29,372 bases of DNA from Candidatus Woesearchaeota archaeon (GTDB lineage: Archaea > Nanobdellota > Nanobdellia > Woesearchaeales > GW2011-AR4). Shown piece by piece: positions 17,151 to 24,341 of this stretch. The stretch spans positions 1 to 29,372 of the forward strand of contig JAGVXR010000030.1 of the NCBI GenBank assembly GCA_018303645.1, read 5' to 3'. Made by a program: the position numbers and the translations under genes. Position 1 is the stretch's first letter; each line of letters opens with the position of its first letter. The notes under the pieces were generated by a model. That model saw only the letters and a program-made list of their open reading frames with translations, had not been told where the DNA came from and made no database searches.

Positions 17151-17182
17151 AATAATTATTCAAAATGGAGTTTTTCTCAATT

Positions 17183-17191
17183 ATTATAAAA
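17183..17191 (-). promoter_or_regulatory. Probable TATA box of the 759-residue gene
   Basis: TTTTATAAT on the minus strand about 37 bases upstream of ATG 17150, inside the 61-base gap after the upstream GT2 gene. It suggests separate transcription from the GT2. Confidence 0.45.
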
Positions 17192-17211
17192 CTTTTGCTT
17201 TAGGATGGTAT

Positions 17212-18315
17212 TTAATAGGGCCTATTCCACTCCCCTTTTGCTTTAAACCCATTCAGAACAAAATCAATCCAAGAAAGCAGGATGGAAAAGACGACTATGG
17301 AATAATATATTATCAAGCCTCTTGCACGCTTATGGAGCAATAAAATAAGCGCGATTAAAAATATAATGGAAATCAAATATTGAAAAGCCAAAAGATAAAA
17401 AAAGGCGAAAAGCAGCATGAACGGCGACAAAATCCCGGCTAATCTCCTGAACGGGAAAATCAAGATGCCAAAGCACCCGTATTTTGGATTGAAAAGCATT
17501 CCAATATGCCTGAAAATCACATTTATTGTGTAAAGCGACCTCCTTCTTTTTTGGCTGAACTCCGCAACTGCATCTGCAGGCGCTTTTTCATGGGCATCCG
17601 CATCTTGCGCAAAAACCGCTTTGAAGCCCTTTTTTCTGATTTGATATGCAAGCTCCAAATCGTCTGCAGCCGATTTCTCATCAATTTGTTTAATGAGGCT
17701 TCTCCTGAATGCGCATAACCTTCCATCCATGGAGCTGACGGAATCAAGAATGCCTTCATAATTTCTGAGATTGTTTTCATCATCCTGGAATTTTTTTTGC
17801 CCGTAGGAATACCAGCTGTTTTTAACATCAATTTTTATGTTTGCCGTGACTCCGCCGATTTCATCTCCTGAGAAATAGCCTACAAGATTTCTGATTGAAT
17901 CCTTTTCCAGAATTGCATCCGCATCAGTCAAAACCACAATTTCTGTCTTTGCATGGATTAAAGCATTGTTGATGGCTGCTATTTTGCCATTGCGCCCTTT
18001 TGCATTCAGCAAAATAATTTTTTTAAATTTATTTGCAATCTCCGCCGTTTTGTCTGTTGAGCAGTCATCGCTTACTATTATTTTCAATTTTTTTTTTGGA
18101 TAATTTATATCAATTAGGTTCCTCAGTTTTTTTTTGATATTGCGCTCTTCATTATAGGTTGGGACTATCACTGTCAATTCAGGCTTGTGGCTGCTTTTTG
18201 CAGGCTTTTTCTTTCCAAGCAAATTTATAAAAAAAATAAGCAATGGCTTATAAAAAACAAAGGACAATAAGATAATTGCAACGTCTGCTATAAACAAGGA
18301 TTTTACTATATCCAT
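17212..18315 (-). CDS. Processive-type GT2 glycosyltransferase (cellulose/hyaluronan synthase-like)
   Basis: A 367-residue membrane GT2. One N-terminal hydrophobic stretch (about 5-32) precedes the catalytic domain with 'TVIVPTYNEERNI', 'IIVSDDCSTDKT' (Asp83/Asp84), 'LTDADAILEKD' (D-x-D at 131-133), 'ADDLELAYQIRKKG' (Asp219 region, base-like DD) and 'QKRRR' at 255-259, which stands at the QxxRW position with the Trp replaced. Two or three hydrophobic segments follow. This order matches synthases that polymerise and export sugars, or their single-addition relatives. I chose ATG 18315 because a TATA box lies 27 bases before it; a TTG two codons upstream is also in frame. The sugar is unknown. 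Confidence 0.83.
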   Translation of the reverse strand: MDIVKSLFIADVAIILLSFVFYKPLLIFFINLLGKKKPAKSSHKPELTVIVPTYNEERNIKKKLRNLIDINYPKKKLKIIVSDDCSTDKTAEIANKFKKIILLNAKGRNGKIAAINNALIHAKTEIVVLTDADAILEKDSIRNLVGYFSGDEIGGVTANIKIDVKNSWYSYGQKKFQDDENNLRNYEGILDSVSSMDGRLCAFRRSLIKQIDEKSAADDLELAYQIRKKGFKAVFAQDADAHEKAPADAVAEFSQKRRRSLYTINVIFRHIGMLFNPKYGCFGILIFPFRRLAGILSPFMLLFAFFYLLAFQYLISIIFLIALILLLHKRARGLIIYYSIVVFSILLSWIDFVLNGFKAKGEWNRPY

Positions 18316-18338
18316 AAGCAATAAATTTTCTTTATTTA

Positions 18339-18356
18339 TTTATAAACTTTTATAAA
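18339..18356. promoter_or_regulatory. Paired TTTATAAA boxes of divergent GT2 genes
   Basis: Two identical palindromic TTTATAAA octamers at 18339-18346 and 18349-18356, ten bases apart. The left one is 27 bases from the minus-strand ATG (18315), the right one about 32 bases from the plus-strand ATG (18385). Both spacings fit archaeal promoters, and the two initiation complexes would compete for overlapping DNA. Confidence 0.55.
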
Positions 18357-18384
18357 TAGGTGGCATTTACCGATTTACAATAAT

Positions 18385-19059
18385 ATGAAAGACAAAGTTA
18401 CTGTTGTTATTCCTGCCTTTAATGAGGAAAAGACTATTGCCGGTATTATAAGGGGAGTAAGGCAGTATTGCGATGAAATCCTGCTAGTTTCTGCAAAAAG
18501 ATGCACCGATAACACAAGAAAAATAGCGAAGTCTCTTGGAGCGAATGTCGTCATAGACAGTGGAAAAGGCAAAGGCGACGGGATGAGGCTTGCAATACGC
18601 ATTATAAAAGGCGGCATAATATTATTTATAGATGCAGATGGCTCCCACATACCGAAAGATATGCCAAAAATTATGAAGCCCTTAAAAGAGGGAAAAGCTG
18701 ACATGGTGATAGGCTCCCGCCTGCTGGGAGGCAGCATGGAGCTTCACGGCACTTTCAACAAATTTTTGAGGATGTTCTTCAGCATGTGCATCAACCAAAT
18801 AATAAACTGGCGCTTCAATGTCAAAATCTCTGACAGCCAAAACGGATTCAGGGCGATAAAAGCAAATGTTGCAAAAGACTTGAAGCTCGTATCCAACAAA
18901 TTTGACATAGAAACAGAGATGTGCATGAAATGCCTGAAAAAAGGCTATCGCATTCTTGAAGTGCCGTCAATGGAGCTTAAAAGAAAATATGGGAAATCCG
19001 GAATAAGCCTGCTAAGGCTCGGATGGATTTACCTTTACAGAGTCCTCATCAACCTGTGA
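18385..19059 (+). CDS. DPM1-like GT2 glycosyltransferase with altered nucleotide motif
   Basis: A 224-residue soluble GT2 of dolichol-phosphate-sugar synthase type. It keeps 'VIPAFNEEKTI' (8-18), the metal motif 'FIDADGSHIP' (D-x-D at 83-85), 'IGSRLLGG' and 'ISDSQNGFRAI' (148-158), the family acceptor-region motif. The first nucleotide-binding motif, normally VDDGS, reads 'LLVSAKRCTDNT' (34-44), so the aspartate that contacts the base is missing although Asp42 remains. It may use a different donor or be poorly active. It has no membrane helix, so it would work with membrane lipid acceptors peripherally. It is a single plus-strand gene. Confidence 0.8.
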   Translation: MKDKVTVVIPAFNEEKTIAGIIRGVRQYCDEILLVSAKRCTDNTRKIAKSLGANVVIDSGKGKGDGMRLAIRIIKGGIILFIDADGSHIPKDMPKIMKPLKEGKADMVIGSRLLGGSMELHGTFNKFLRMFFSMCINQIINWRFNVKISDSQNGFRAIKANVAKDLKLVSNKFDIETEMCMKCLKKGYRILEVPSMELKRKYGKSGISLLRLGWIYLYRVLINL

Positions 19060-19080
19060 TTTTTCCTTGTATTTTTTATA
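19060..19080 (+). terminator. U-rich terminator after the GT2 gene
   Basis: Right after the stop codon the plus strand has T-runs (ATTTTTCC and ATTTTTTATATT), the kind of U-rich tract that ends archaeal transcription without a hairpin. No other terminator was sought here. Confidence 0.4.
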
Positions 19081-19176
19081 TTGTCAACCACAAAAATAAT
19101 CAGGTCTCTTTGAAAATCATTTTGATTTTCAATAGTTCGCAAATCTGGAAGATTTGCTTTATGTTGTGGTTGGCAA
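19081..19176 (+). other. Sequence able to fold as a three-way junction
   Basis: An outer stem pairs 19081-19093 with 19164-19176 (13 pairs, one G-U as plus-strand RNA). Inside it are two perfect hairpins: 19110-19132 (10-bp stem, 3-base loop) and 19139-19157 (GCAAATCT/AGATTTGC, 8-bp stem, loop GGA). Linkers are 16, 6 and 6 bases. The outer stem is unbroken only as plus-strand RNA; on the minus strand the wobble becomes an A-C mismatch. Could be a structured RNA, a repeat/MITE-like element or a terminator between convergent genes. Confidence 0.55.
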
Positions 19177-19180
19177 GATA

Positions 19181-19230
19181 GCCGACAACAAACTATTTAT
19201 TTATAATACCTAATTACTTTGTTGTTCGGC
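19181..19230. repeat. Inverted repeat overlapping the end of the YfhO-like gene
   Basis: GCCGACAACAAA (19181-19192) and TTTGTTGTTCGGC (19218-19230) are inverted repeats with one bulged base and a 25-base AT-rich loop. The right arm encodes the last residues of the YfhO-like protein. As a hairpin it could end transcription from either side. An alternative hairpin, 19169-19174 with 19181-19186, competes with both this stem and the junction at 19081-19176. Confidence 0.5.
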
Positions 19231-21439
19231 TATAAATAAAATGCCCTGTGTAAATGATAATTATCAACAAGGCAAGAATAGAAATATATTTTCCCTTTTT
19301 GTATGAATACGGGCTGTACTCAAAAACAAGCTCTCCTTTAAGCCCGTCTAGATACAATGCGCTTATCGCGCTATCTGCTTTAAACATCTTAAGCTCGTTC
19401 CCATTTATGCTTGCCCTCCAGCCGGGAAAATGCGCGAATCTTTCAGATGCAACCAGCCACCCTTTTTCTCCATTCAAGCCTAAAGCCACCTTATTGTTCG
19501 AATATTCCTTTATATCTATTTCTGTATAACCTTGCTTTGTGCTGTTAAAAAGTGCGCTGATATCGCCATTTGAAATGCTGTTTTGCCCGTTTAAAATATC
19601 CGGAACTATCTTGCCCCCGGAAGCTGCATATTCCTTTAATTTGTTAAGGCTGTTCTGGTCAATGGAGTCTTTTAAAAGAATTATAGCGCTGAATTTTTTA
19701 AGAAAGTCTATGCCATAGTCATTAATCTTGGTTCCTTCCACCAAAACAGCGTCTTCAGGCTCCAAATTTTGGAACACCATGCCGTTAATAAGCTGTTTTA
19801 CCATGTTGCTGTCCCCCAAAACCAATATGCTTTTGGGCACAATAAAATACCTGGGCAAAAATAATTCATTTCTGTAAAGATAAGGGCCAAAAGCATTCCG
19901 CATAGCGCATTCCTTGCACTCATCAAATTTACCAACAAGGGTTATATTGCTTGCTTCCAATTTGCCTTCAGAAACAATATATTTCACATTCAATATGCTG
20001 AAAATTTTTGCATTCAATGCTTGCTGGGCTATAGCGACAAACCCAACATAATCATTAACCCAGATGCCGCCACCGCCTTTGACTTCTGATATCCCTTCTT
20101 GTGCATAATAATTGTAGCCGGCAGCGCCTATTATGTCTTTTTGGGCGAGATTTATCGTCCTGAAAATGGAGTTGTCATCACTTACATAATCAAGCAGCTT
20201 TATGTCTTTTGGCTCTATGATTTTTGCCGATAATGGCGCTTTCTGCAAAAAAAGAAGCTCCAGAAGCATAAGGAAGACCACCAAGACAAAGAGCAGATTT
20301 TCATATTTCAGGCAAAGGGGGTATTTTTTCAATTTGTCGGATAATAAAATAAATCCATAGGCAGCCAGGATAGGGCCTGCAAAAGCAAAAAGCACCAATG
20401 CCCTTTCCGCATGCCTCATCCTGTTAAATCCCGGTGTTTTGTACATCAAATCCGCTGCAAATGTCCCGGACGCAAACAATAATGAGAATAAAACAAGGAA
20501 AATTGAAAACACAATAATTCTCTTTTTACAGCAGAAAAAACCATAAATCATCAGAATAAACCCGGTTATTCCAATTGCTGCCGACATGCCGTAATAGCCG
20601 ATATTTGTGATAGCCACTCTTGCAATATCATGCAATTCTATCGGCTGCCCCAAAAACTCATTGAAAGATACATTAACTGCCCTGCTTGACATTTTTGTGA
20701 ACTCAATAACAGGCAAAAGCTTTATCGACGCCAGGCTTAATGCTATGGCTGCCATTATAACCCCGATAAAAACAGATTTCATCAATATGCCTGCAAAATT
20801 TTTACTAATCAGGTTAAAGGCTAAATAAGCCAGTATTATAAAAGCAGTGTAAAAAAATATAATCATGCTTCCGGATAAAATCTGCAATGCAAATAATATC
20901 CCTGCCAATATGCTGTAAAATACCCATTCCCTGCCCTTTAATGCCTTATGGGTGAAAAGAAAGATGAATGGAATCAAGGCATAGCCTTCCAGTATGTTTA
21001 TGTGCCCGCTTATAATAAACGAGTGCATGAATCCGTTGAGCATATAAACAACAGCGGATATAAAAGCGGCCTTTTTGCTGTTAACAAGATTGTTTATCAA
21101 TAAATACATCCCCAAGCCTGCAAGGAAAAAATACAGAATAGCTGCAAGATTCATGGCCAAATATATGCTCTTAGACAAATAAATCAGCAAAAAATTAAGA
21201 TCAAGCATGTAATATTCAGGTATTGCAAGCAGAGGATGCCCTGCATAAAAATAAGGCGTCCATAATGCAAATTCTTTATTCTTTAATGACTCTTTTACAT
21301 TGTAAGATTGAAAAGTCAAGTCATTTATATAATGGATATTATCAAATATAACTCCCTTGTGGAGAATGCTTTTAAGAAAGAATAAGCTTAATATAAAAAT
21401 GAAAGTAACAAAAATTATATGCGGGTTAATCTTTTTCAT
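19214..21439 (-). CDS. YfhO-like polytopic membrane protein (GT-C-type)
   Basis: A 741-residue membrane protein with about a dozen helices and a large external C-terminal domain, ending in a last helix. The first loop 'NIHYINDLTFQSYNVKESLK' and 'LWTPYFYAGHPLLA' (59-72) match the 'D...Q......W.P..F.G.PL' pattern of bacterial YfhO proteins, and 'FAHFPGWRASINGNEL' with 'KADSAISALYL' matches their C-terminal domain. YfhO in Bacillus and Listeria is linked to glycosylation of teichoic acid via lipid-phosphate sugars; in archaea the acceptor is unknown. It follows the epimerase gene after three bases, so they form an operon. The extreme C-terminus lies inside the inverted repeat. Confidence 0.75.
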   Translation of the reverse strand: MKKINPHIIFVTFIFILSLFFLKSILHKGVIFDNIHYINDLTFQSYNVKESLKNKEFALWTPYFYAGHPLLAIPEYYMLDLNFLLIYLSKSIYLAMNLAAILYFFLAGLGMYLLINNLVNSKKAAFISAVVYMLNGFMHSFIISGHINILEGYALIPFIFLFTHKALKGREWVFYSILAGILFALQILSGSMIIFFYTAFIILAYLAFNLISKNFAGILMKSVFIGVIMAAIALSLASIKLLPVIEFTKMSSRAVNVSFNEFLGQPIELHDIARVAITNIGYYGMSAAIGITGFILMIYGFFCCKKRIIVFSIFLVLFSLLFASGTFAADLMYKTPGFNRMRHAERALVLFAFAGPILAAYGFILLSDKLKKYPLCLKYENLLFVLVVFLMLLELLFLQKAPLSAKIIEPKDIKLLDYVSDDNSIFRTINLAQKDIIGAAGYNYYAQEGISEVKGGGGIWVNDYVGFVAIAQQALNAKIFSILNVKYIVSEGKLEASNITLVGKFDECKECAMRNAFGPYLYRNELFLPRYFIVPKSILVLGDSNMVKQLINGMVFQNLEPEDAVLVEGTKINDYGIDFLKKFSAIILLKDSIDQNSLNKLKEYAASGGKIVPDILNGQNSISNGDISALFNSTKQGYTEIDIKEYSNNKVALGLNGEKGWLVASERFAHFPGWRASINGNELKMFKADSAISALYLDGLKGELVFEYSPYSYKKGKYISILALLIIIIYTGHFIYSRTTK

Positions 21440-21442
21440 ATT

Positions 21443-22912
21443 TCACAAATACTCAATGCCTTTTGATTTCTCTTTCCACAGCCCAAGCGCTTCATGAGCC
21501 CATTTGAACGGCCTTTCACCCTTTTTCATCAGTTTAGAAAGAACCGATATCTGCTTATAGCCTACGTTTGTGCCGTACAATTTTTTGGCATTTCCCATTC
21601 TCTTAATCAAGGCTTCATTTTTAGTTACATCCATTATCAGTTTCATTATGTATTCTCTGCTGATTGGCGGCACAAGTATGTTGCTTCTGGCATCAAACAC
21701 TGTTTCCGGCCTGTCAGTGCTTAACCTGCATGTCAGGCATGCTTTTCCTATCAGGTTCAGCTCCTCCTGCACCCCTCCGGAGTCAGTCAACGCGGCAAAG
21801 CAGTTTTTAGACTCAAAAAATTCAACAACATGGGCGTATTCCGGCCACACATTGGTGTGGAGGAAATTTTTGTGTTTTTTAAGCCTGGACATCACATTCC
21901 TAAGGTGATAGTGGTCAAGCGCGTTTCTTGTGGCGCTCATCTCTATGAAATTCAGGTTATAGCCCCTGTTTACCAAATCTTCAACCGCCCCTATAATTGC
22001 CTTGAACCTTCTGGGAGTCAGATTTTCCCTTCTGTGTATGTCAACCCTTAGCCACCTTCCCTTTTCAAGCTGGGGATAAACATCAAACACGCTTTTTTCC
22101 GACTTTTCCTTCCTTTTCAGCTCAAGCGCATCAACAACTACCCCTCCCACAACCCATATGTTTTTTTCAGGATATCCTTCCCTTATCAAATGCTCCCTGT
22201 TGAGCTCTACAGGCGCAAACAGGTATTCGCTGCCTGCAGCTGACGTGTATGTATCCCACTGCTCAGGAAACGGCTCGTTTCTCAGCAGAAGCCATTTCCC
22301 GTAAAACTGCTGGTCTATGAAGGTTTCAATGTCTACTTTATTATAGCGCTGCATTACTTCAGGCGCCATTGAGCGCAACCCCGCTTCTACTTGTATTGCC
22401 TTTTCCATCCTTGAAAACATCCATGCAGCTGGCACAATGGCTGTCATTATAGTGTCACCAAGCACAACAGGCACAACTGTAACGCTTGGCCATTTTTTTT
22501 TCAGGTAACGCGCGAACCAGCTTGTTTTCATAATAAGCTCTGCTGATTTCTGGGCCAAATCGCCCCTTATCGAAAGGTTGCATGCAACCTGGCTTTGCAG
22601 ATTAAATTCCGTTAACCCCCTTGTCAGAACATCGTCATAGTGCTGGTTTGAGTTTATCACAAAATTTGGAATTTTAGCTTTGTTGGCAGCTACAATAGAG
22701 CCGTAAAACTTGTAAAAACAAGGCTTTGTTCCGATAACAAACGCAAGCACCCATTTTTTCTCTTTTTTTGCCTTTTCCATCACAGAATGTATAAGGAGCT
22801 TGTTGAGGTTTAATGGGAGTATGCTTGGAATGACGTTTTCTGTCTCTTCTTCCCTAGAGCCAAACATGGACTCGTAGGCATCTGTAACTGGAAATGGTTT
22901 GTGTCGTTTCAT
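21443..22912 (-). CDS. wecB: Divergent UDP-N-acetylglucosamine 2-epimerase (WecB-like)
   Basis: A 489-residue protein related to UDP-GlcNAc 2-epimerases, which make UDP-ManNAc. Conserved: 'VVLGDT' (Asp of E. coli WecB Asp95), 'VEAGLRS' (Glu117), 'DIHRREN' (His213) and 'LTDSGGVQEE', then 'TDRPETVFDA'. Divergent: GTRPE at the N-terminus is 'GTKPCFYK', and the region of Glu131 is rearranged ('APEVMQRYNKVDIETF'). It is more than 100 residues longer than bacterial WecB because of an N-terminal extension of about 60 residues and several insertions. I chose ATG 22912, not the upstream GTG 22969, because a TATA-like box lies about 30 bases before 22912. ManNAc-type product is likely but not certain. 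Confidence 0.75.
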   Translation of the reverse strand: MKRHKPFPVTDAYESMFGSREEETENVIPSILPLNLNKLLIHSVMEKAKKEKKWVLAFVIGTKPCFYKFYGSIVAANKAKIPNFVINSNQHYDDVLTRGLTEFNLQSQVACNLSIRGDLAQKSAELIMKTSWFARYLKKKWPSVTVVPVVLGDTIMTAIVPAAWMFSRMEKAIQVEAGLRSMAPEVMQRYNKVDIETFIDQQFYGKWLLLRNEPFPEQWDTYTSAAGSEYLFAPVELNREHLIREGYPEKNIWVVGGVVVDALELKRKEKSEKSVFDVYPQLEKGRWLRVDIHRRENLTPRRFKAIIGAVEDLVNRGYNLNFIEMSATRNALDHYHLRNVMSRLKKHKNFLHTNVWPEYAHVVEFFESKNCFAALTDSGGVQEELNLIGKACLTCRLSTDRPETVFDARSNILVPPISREYIMKLIMDVTKNEALIKRMGNAKKLYGTNVGYKQISVLSKLMKKGERPFKWAHEALGLWKEKSKGIEYL

Positions 22913-22937
22913 TTTTATTTCCTGTAGTTTTAATTGG

Positions 22938-22948
22938 ATATTTAAAAT
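22938..22948 (-). promoter_or_regulatory. TATA-like box of the epimerase/YfhO operon
   Basis: TTTTAAATATC on the minus strand about 30 bases upstream of ATG 22912. It supports the shorter epimerase start. Confidence 0.45.
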
Positions 22949-22973
22949 TATTCCTATTTTGTTTTCCACCGCT

Positions 22974-23016
22974 CGTTAAATTAACGTTTCAAAGTTTAGC
23001 AAAGTTTATATATAAA
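22974..23016 (+). promoter_or_regulatory. Promoter of the B12-radical SAM gene with palindrome and direct repeat
   Basis: TTTATATATAA (about 23006-23016) lies about 30 bases before ATG 23041. Upstream are a perfect 13-base palindrome CGTTAA-A-TTAACG (22974-22986) and the octamer AAAGTTTA twice, at 22991 and 23001, ten bases apart, the second running into the TATA box. A repressor or activator site is possible. Confidence 0.45.
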
Positions 23017-23040
23017 TTCCACATAGCATATTTGTCAAAG

Positions 23041-24336
23041 ATGAAAGTTGTATTGCTTGCATTAGAGAATCCAAAACTAGTATTGAATAAAGACTATGCC
23101 GGCGGTTTTGGTGCTGGTTTTGCTACTGGAAATACTTTGCTCTCAAAGATCTTTAGGTTTGTAAGAAAACAGAATGAGACATTACCTTTAATGTCATATG
23201 GCTACGCTGGCGCAATATTCAGGGAGGAAGGTCATAATGTAGTAGCTAAAACTAATGAGATTGTAGGTGCAGATTTATATTTAATCCAGCCTTCTATGGC
23301 AGATTGTAGTAATGAATTGGAGTACATAAAGAGGATTAGAAAAGAAACTAACGCTAAAATTGGAGTAATGGGGCCTTTTGTTAAGGCTATGCTTCATCAA
23401 TTTGAGCCCTATGCAGATTTTATTATTATTGGTGATCCTGAAAGTGTATTTATAGATATTGCAAAAACAGGTGAAATCCCTAAAGGCAGTATACAATCCA
23501 AAGAGGTGAACTTGGATGATTTACCTTACCCTGCTTGGGACCTGTTTGATTATTCTAAGTTTGGGAATTCCTTGTTGATTAAAGGAAAACCCGCTTTTTT
23601 TGTGCAAGGAAGTAGGGGTTGTTTTTATCGTTGTAACTATTGCCCATACTTAGTCATAGGAGACAAGCATAAGATTAGAAAACCAGAAAAAGTGGTTGAT
23701 GAAATTGAATACTTAATAAAAAAATATAATGCTAAAGCTATTATTTTTAGAGACCCTCTATTTACAGGTATAAGAAAAAATGCAAAAGCAATTGCTCAAG
23801 AGATAATCAACAGAGGAGTAAAGATTAACTGGATGTGCGAAACTAGGCTTGATCATTTAGATAAGGAAATGATTGATCTTTTTCATAAAGCTGGAATGAG
23901 GACAGTTAAGGTCGGAATAGAATCTGCAAGTGAGGAAGTTCTAAGAGCAGATAATAGAATTCCAATTACTATTAAGCACCAAGAAGAGATGATCAATTAT
24001 TGTGATAAAAAGCATATTAAGGTGTGTGCCTTTTATATTGTTGGTCATCCTGACGATACACATAAGACTATTTCTGATACTATAAGTTATGCAAAACGCT
24101 TGAACACATCAATTGCTAATTTTACTGTAGCAACACCTTATCCAGGAACTGTTTTTTATGAAAATGTCAAGGACGATATATTTGAGAAAGATTTAAATAA
24201 ATGGGATGCGTTCCACTCTGTGTTTAAACATAAAAACTTAAGCAAGGAAGAGATTGAAAGTTATAATGATAAAATGTTTATTTGGTATTACTTAAGACTA
24301 AGATATATTGCGGCTTATATTAGGAGATTATTCTAA
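23041..24336 (+). CDS. B12-binding-type radical SAM protein
   Basis: A 431-residue protein. Residues 1 to about 150 look like the Rossmann domain found before radical SAM domains in the B12-binding family ('YGYAGAIFREEGHNVVA', 'VGADLYLIQPSM'), but the D-x-H-x2-G B12 ligand motif is not visible. The radical SAM motif is 'CFYRCNYC' (Cys194, Cys198, Cys201), with 'IIFRDPLFTG', 'TVKVGIESASEEVLR' and 'FYIVGHPDDT' downstream, typical of this family of methyltransferases and cyclases. Upstream in-frame codons exist, but a TATA box about 30 bases before 23041 fixes this start. Codons and base composition are AT-richer than those of most neighbours. It is followed after five bases by an SDR gene; substrate unknown. 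Confidence 0.82.
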   Translation: MKVVLLALENPKLVLNKDYAGGFGAGFATGNTLLSKIFRFVRKQNETLPLMSYGYAGAIFREEGHNVVAKTNEIVGADLYLIQPSMADCSNELEYIKRIRKETNAKIGVMGPFVKAMLHQFEPYADFIIIGDPESVFIDIAKTGEIPKGSIQSKEVNLDDLPYPAWDLFDYSKFGNSLLIKGKPAFFVQGSRGCFYRCNYCPYLVIGDKHKIRKPEKVVDEIEYLIKKYNAKAIIFRDPLFTGIRKNAKAIAQEIINRGVKINWMCETRLDHLDKEMIDLFHKAGMRTVKVGIESASEEVLRADNRIPITIKHQEEMINYCDKKHIKVCAFYIVGHPDDTHKTISDTISYAKRLNTSIANFTVATPYPGTVFYENVKDDIFEKDLNKWDAFHSVFKHKNLSKEEIESYNDKMFIWYYLRLRYIAAYIRRLF

Positions 24337-24341
24337 AAAGC

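Noticed and set aside
17506..17831. Basic, methionine-rich frames within the processive GT2 gene
   Set aside because: Shadows of the GT2, which carries all catalytic motifs in the other frame.
22913..22969. GTG-initiated extension of the epimerase
   Set aside because: The extra 19 residues resemble no family sequence and would put the TATA-like box at 22938 inside the gene.
22894..23040. In-frame extension of about 49 residues before the B12-radical SAM start
   Set aside because: It overlaps the opposite-strand epimerase start and includes the TATA box at 23006; the residues look like translated promoter. ATG 23041 fits promoter spacing and the domain start.
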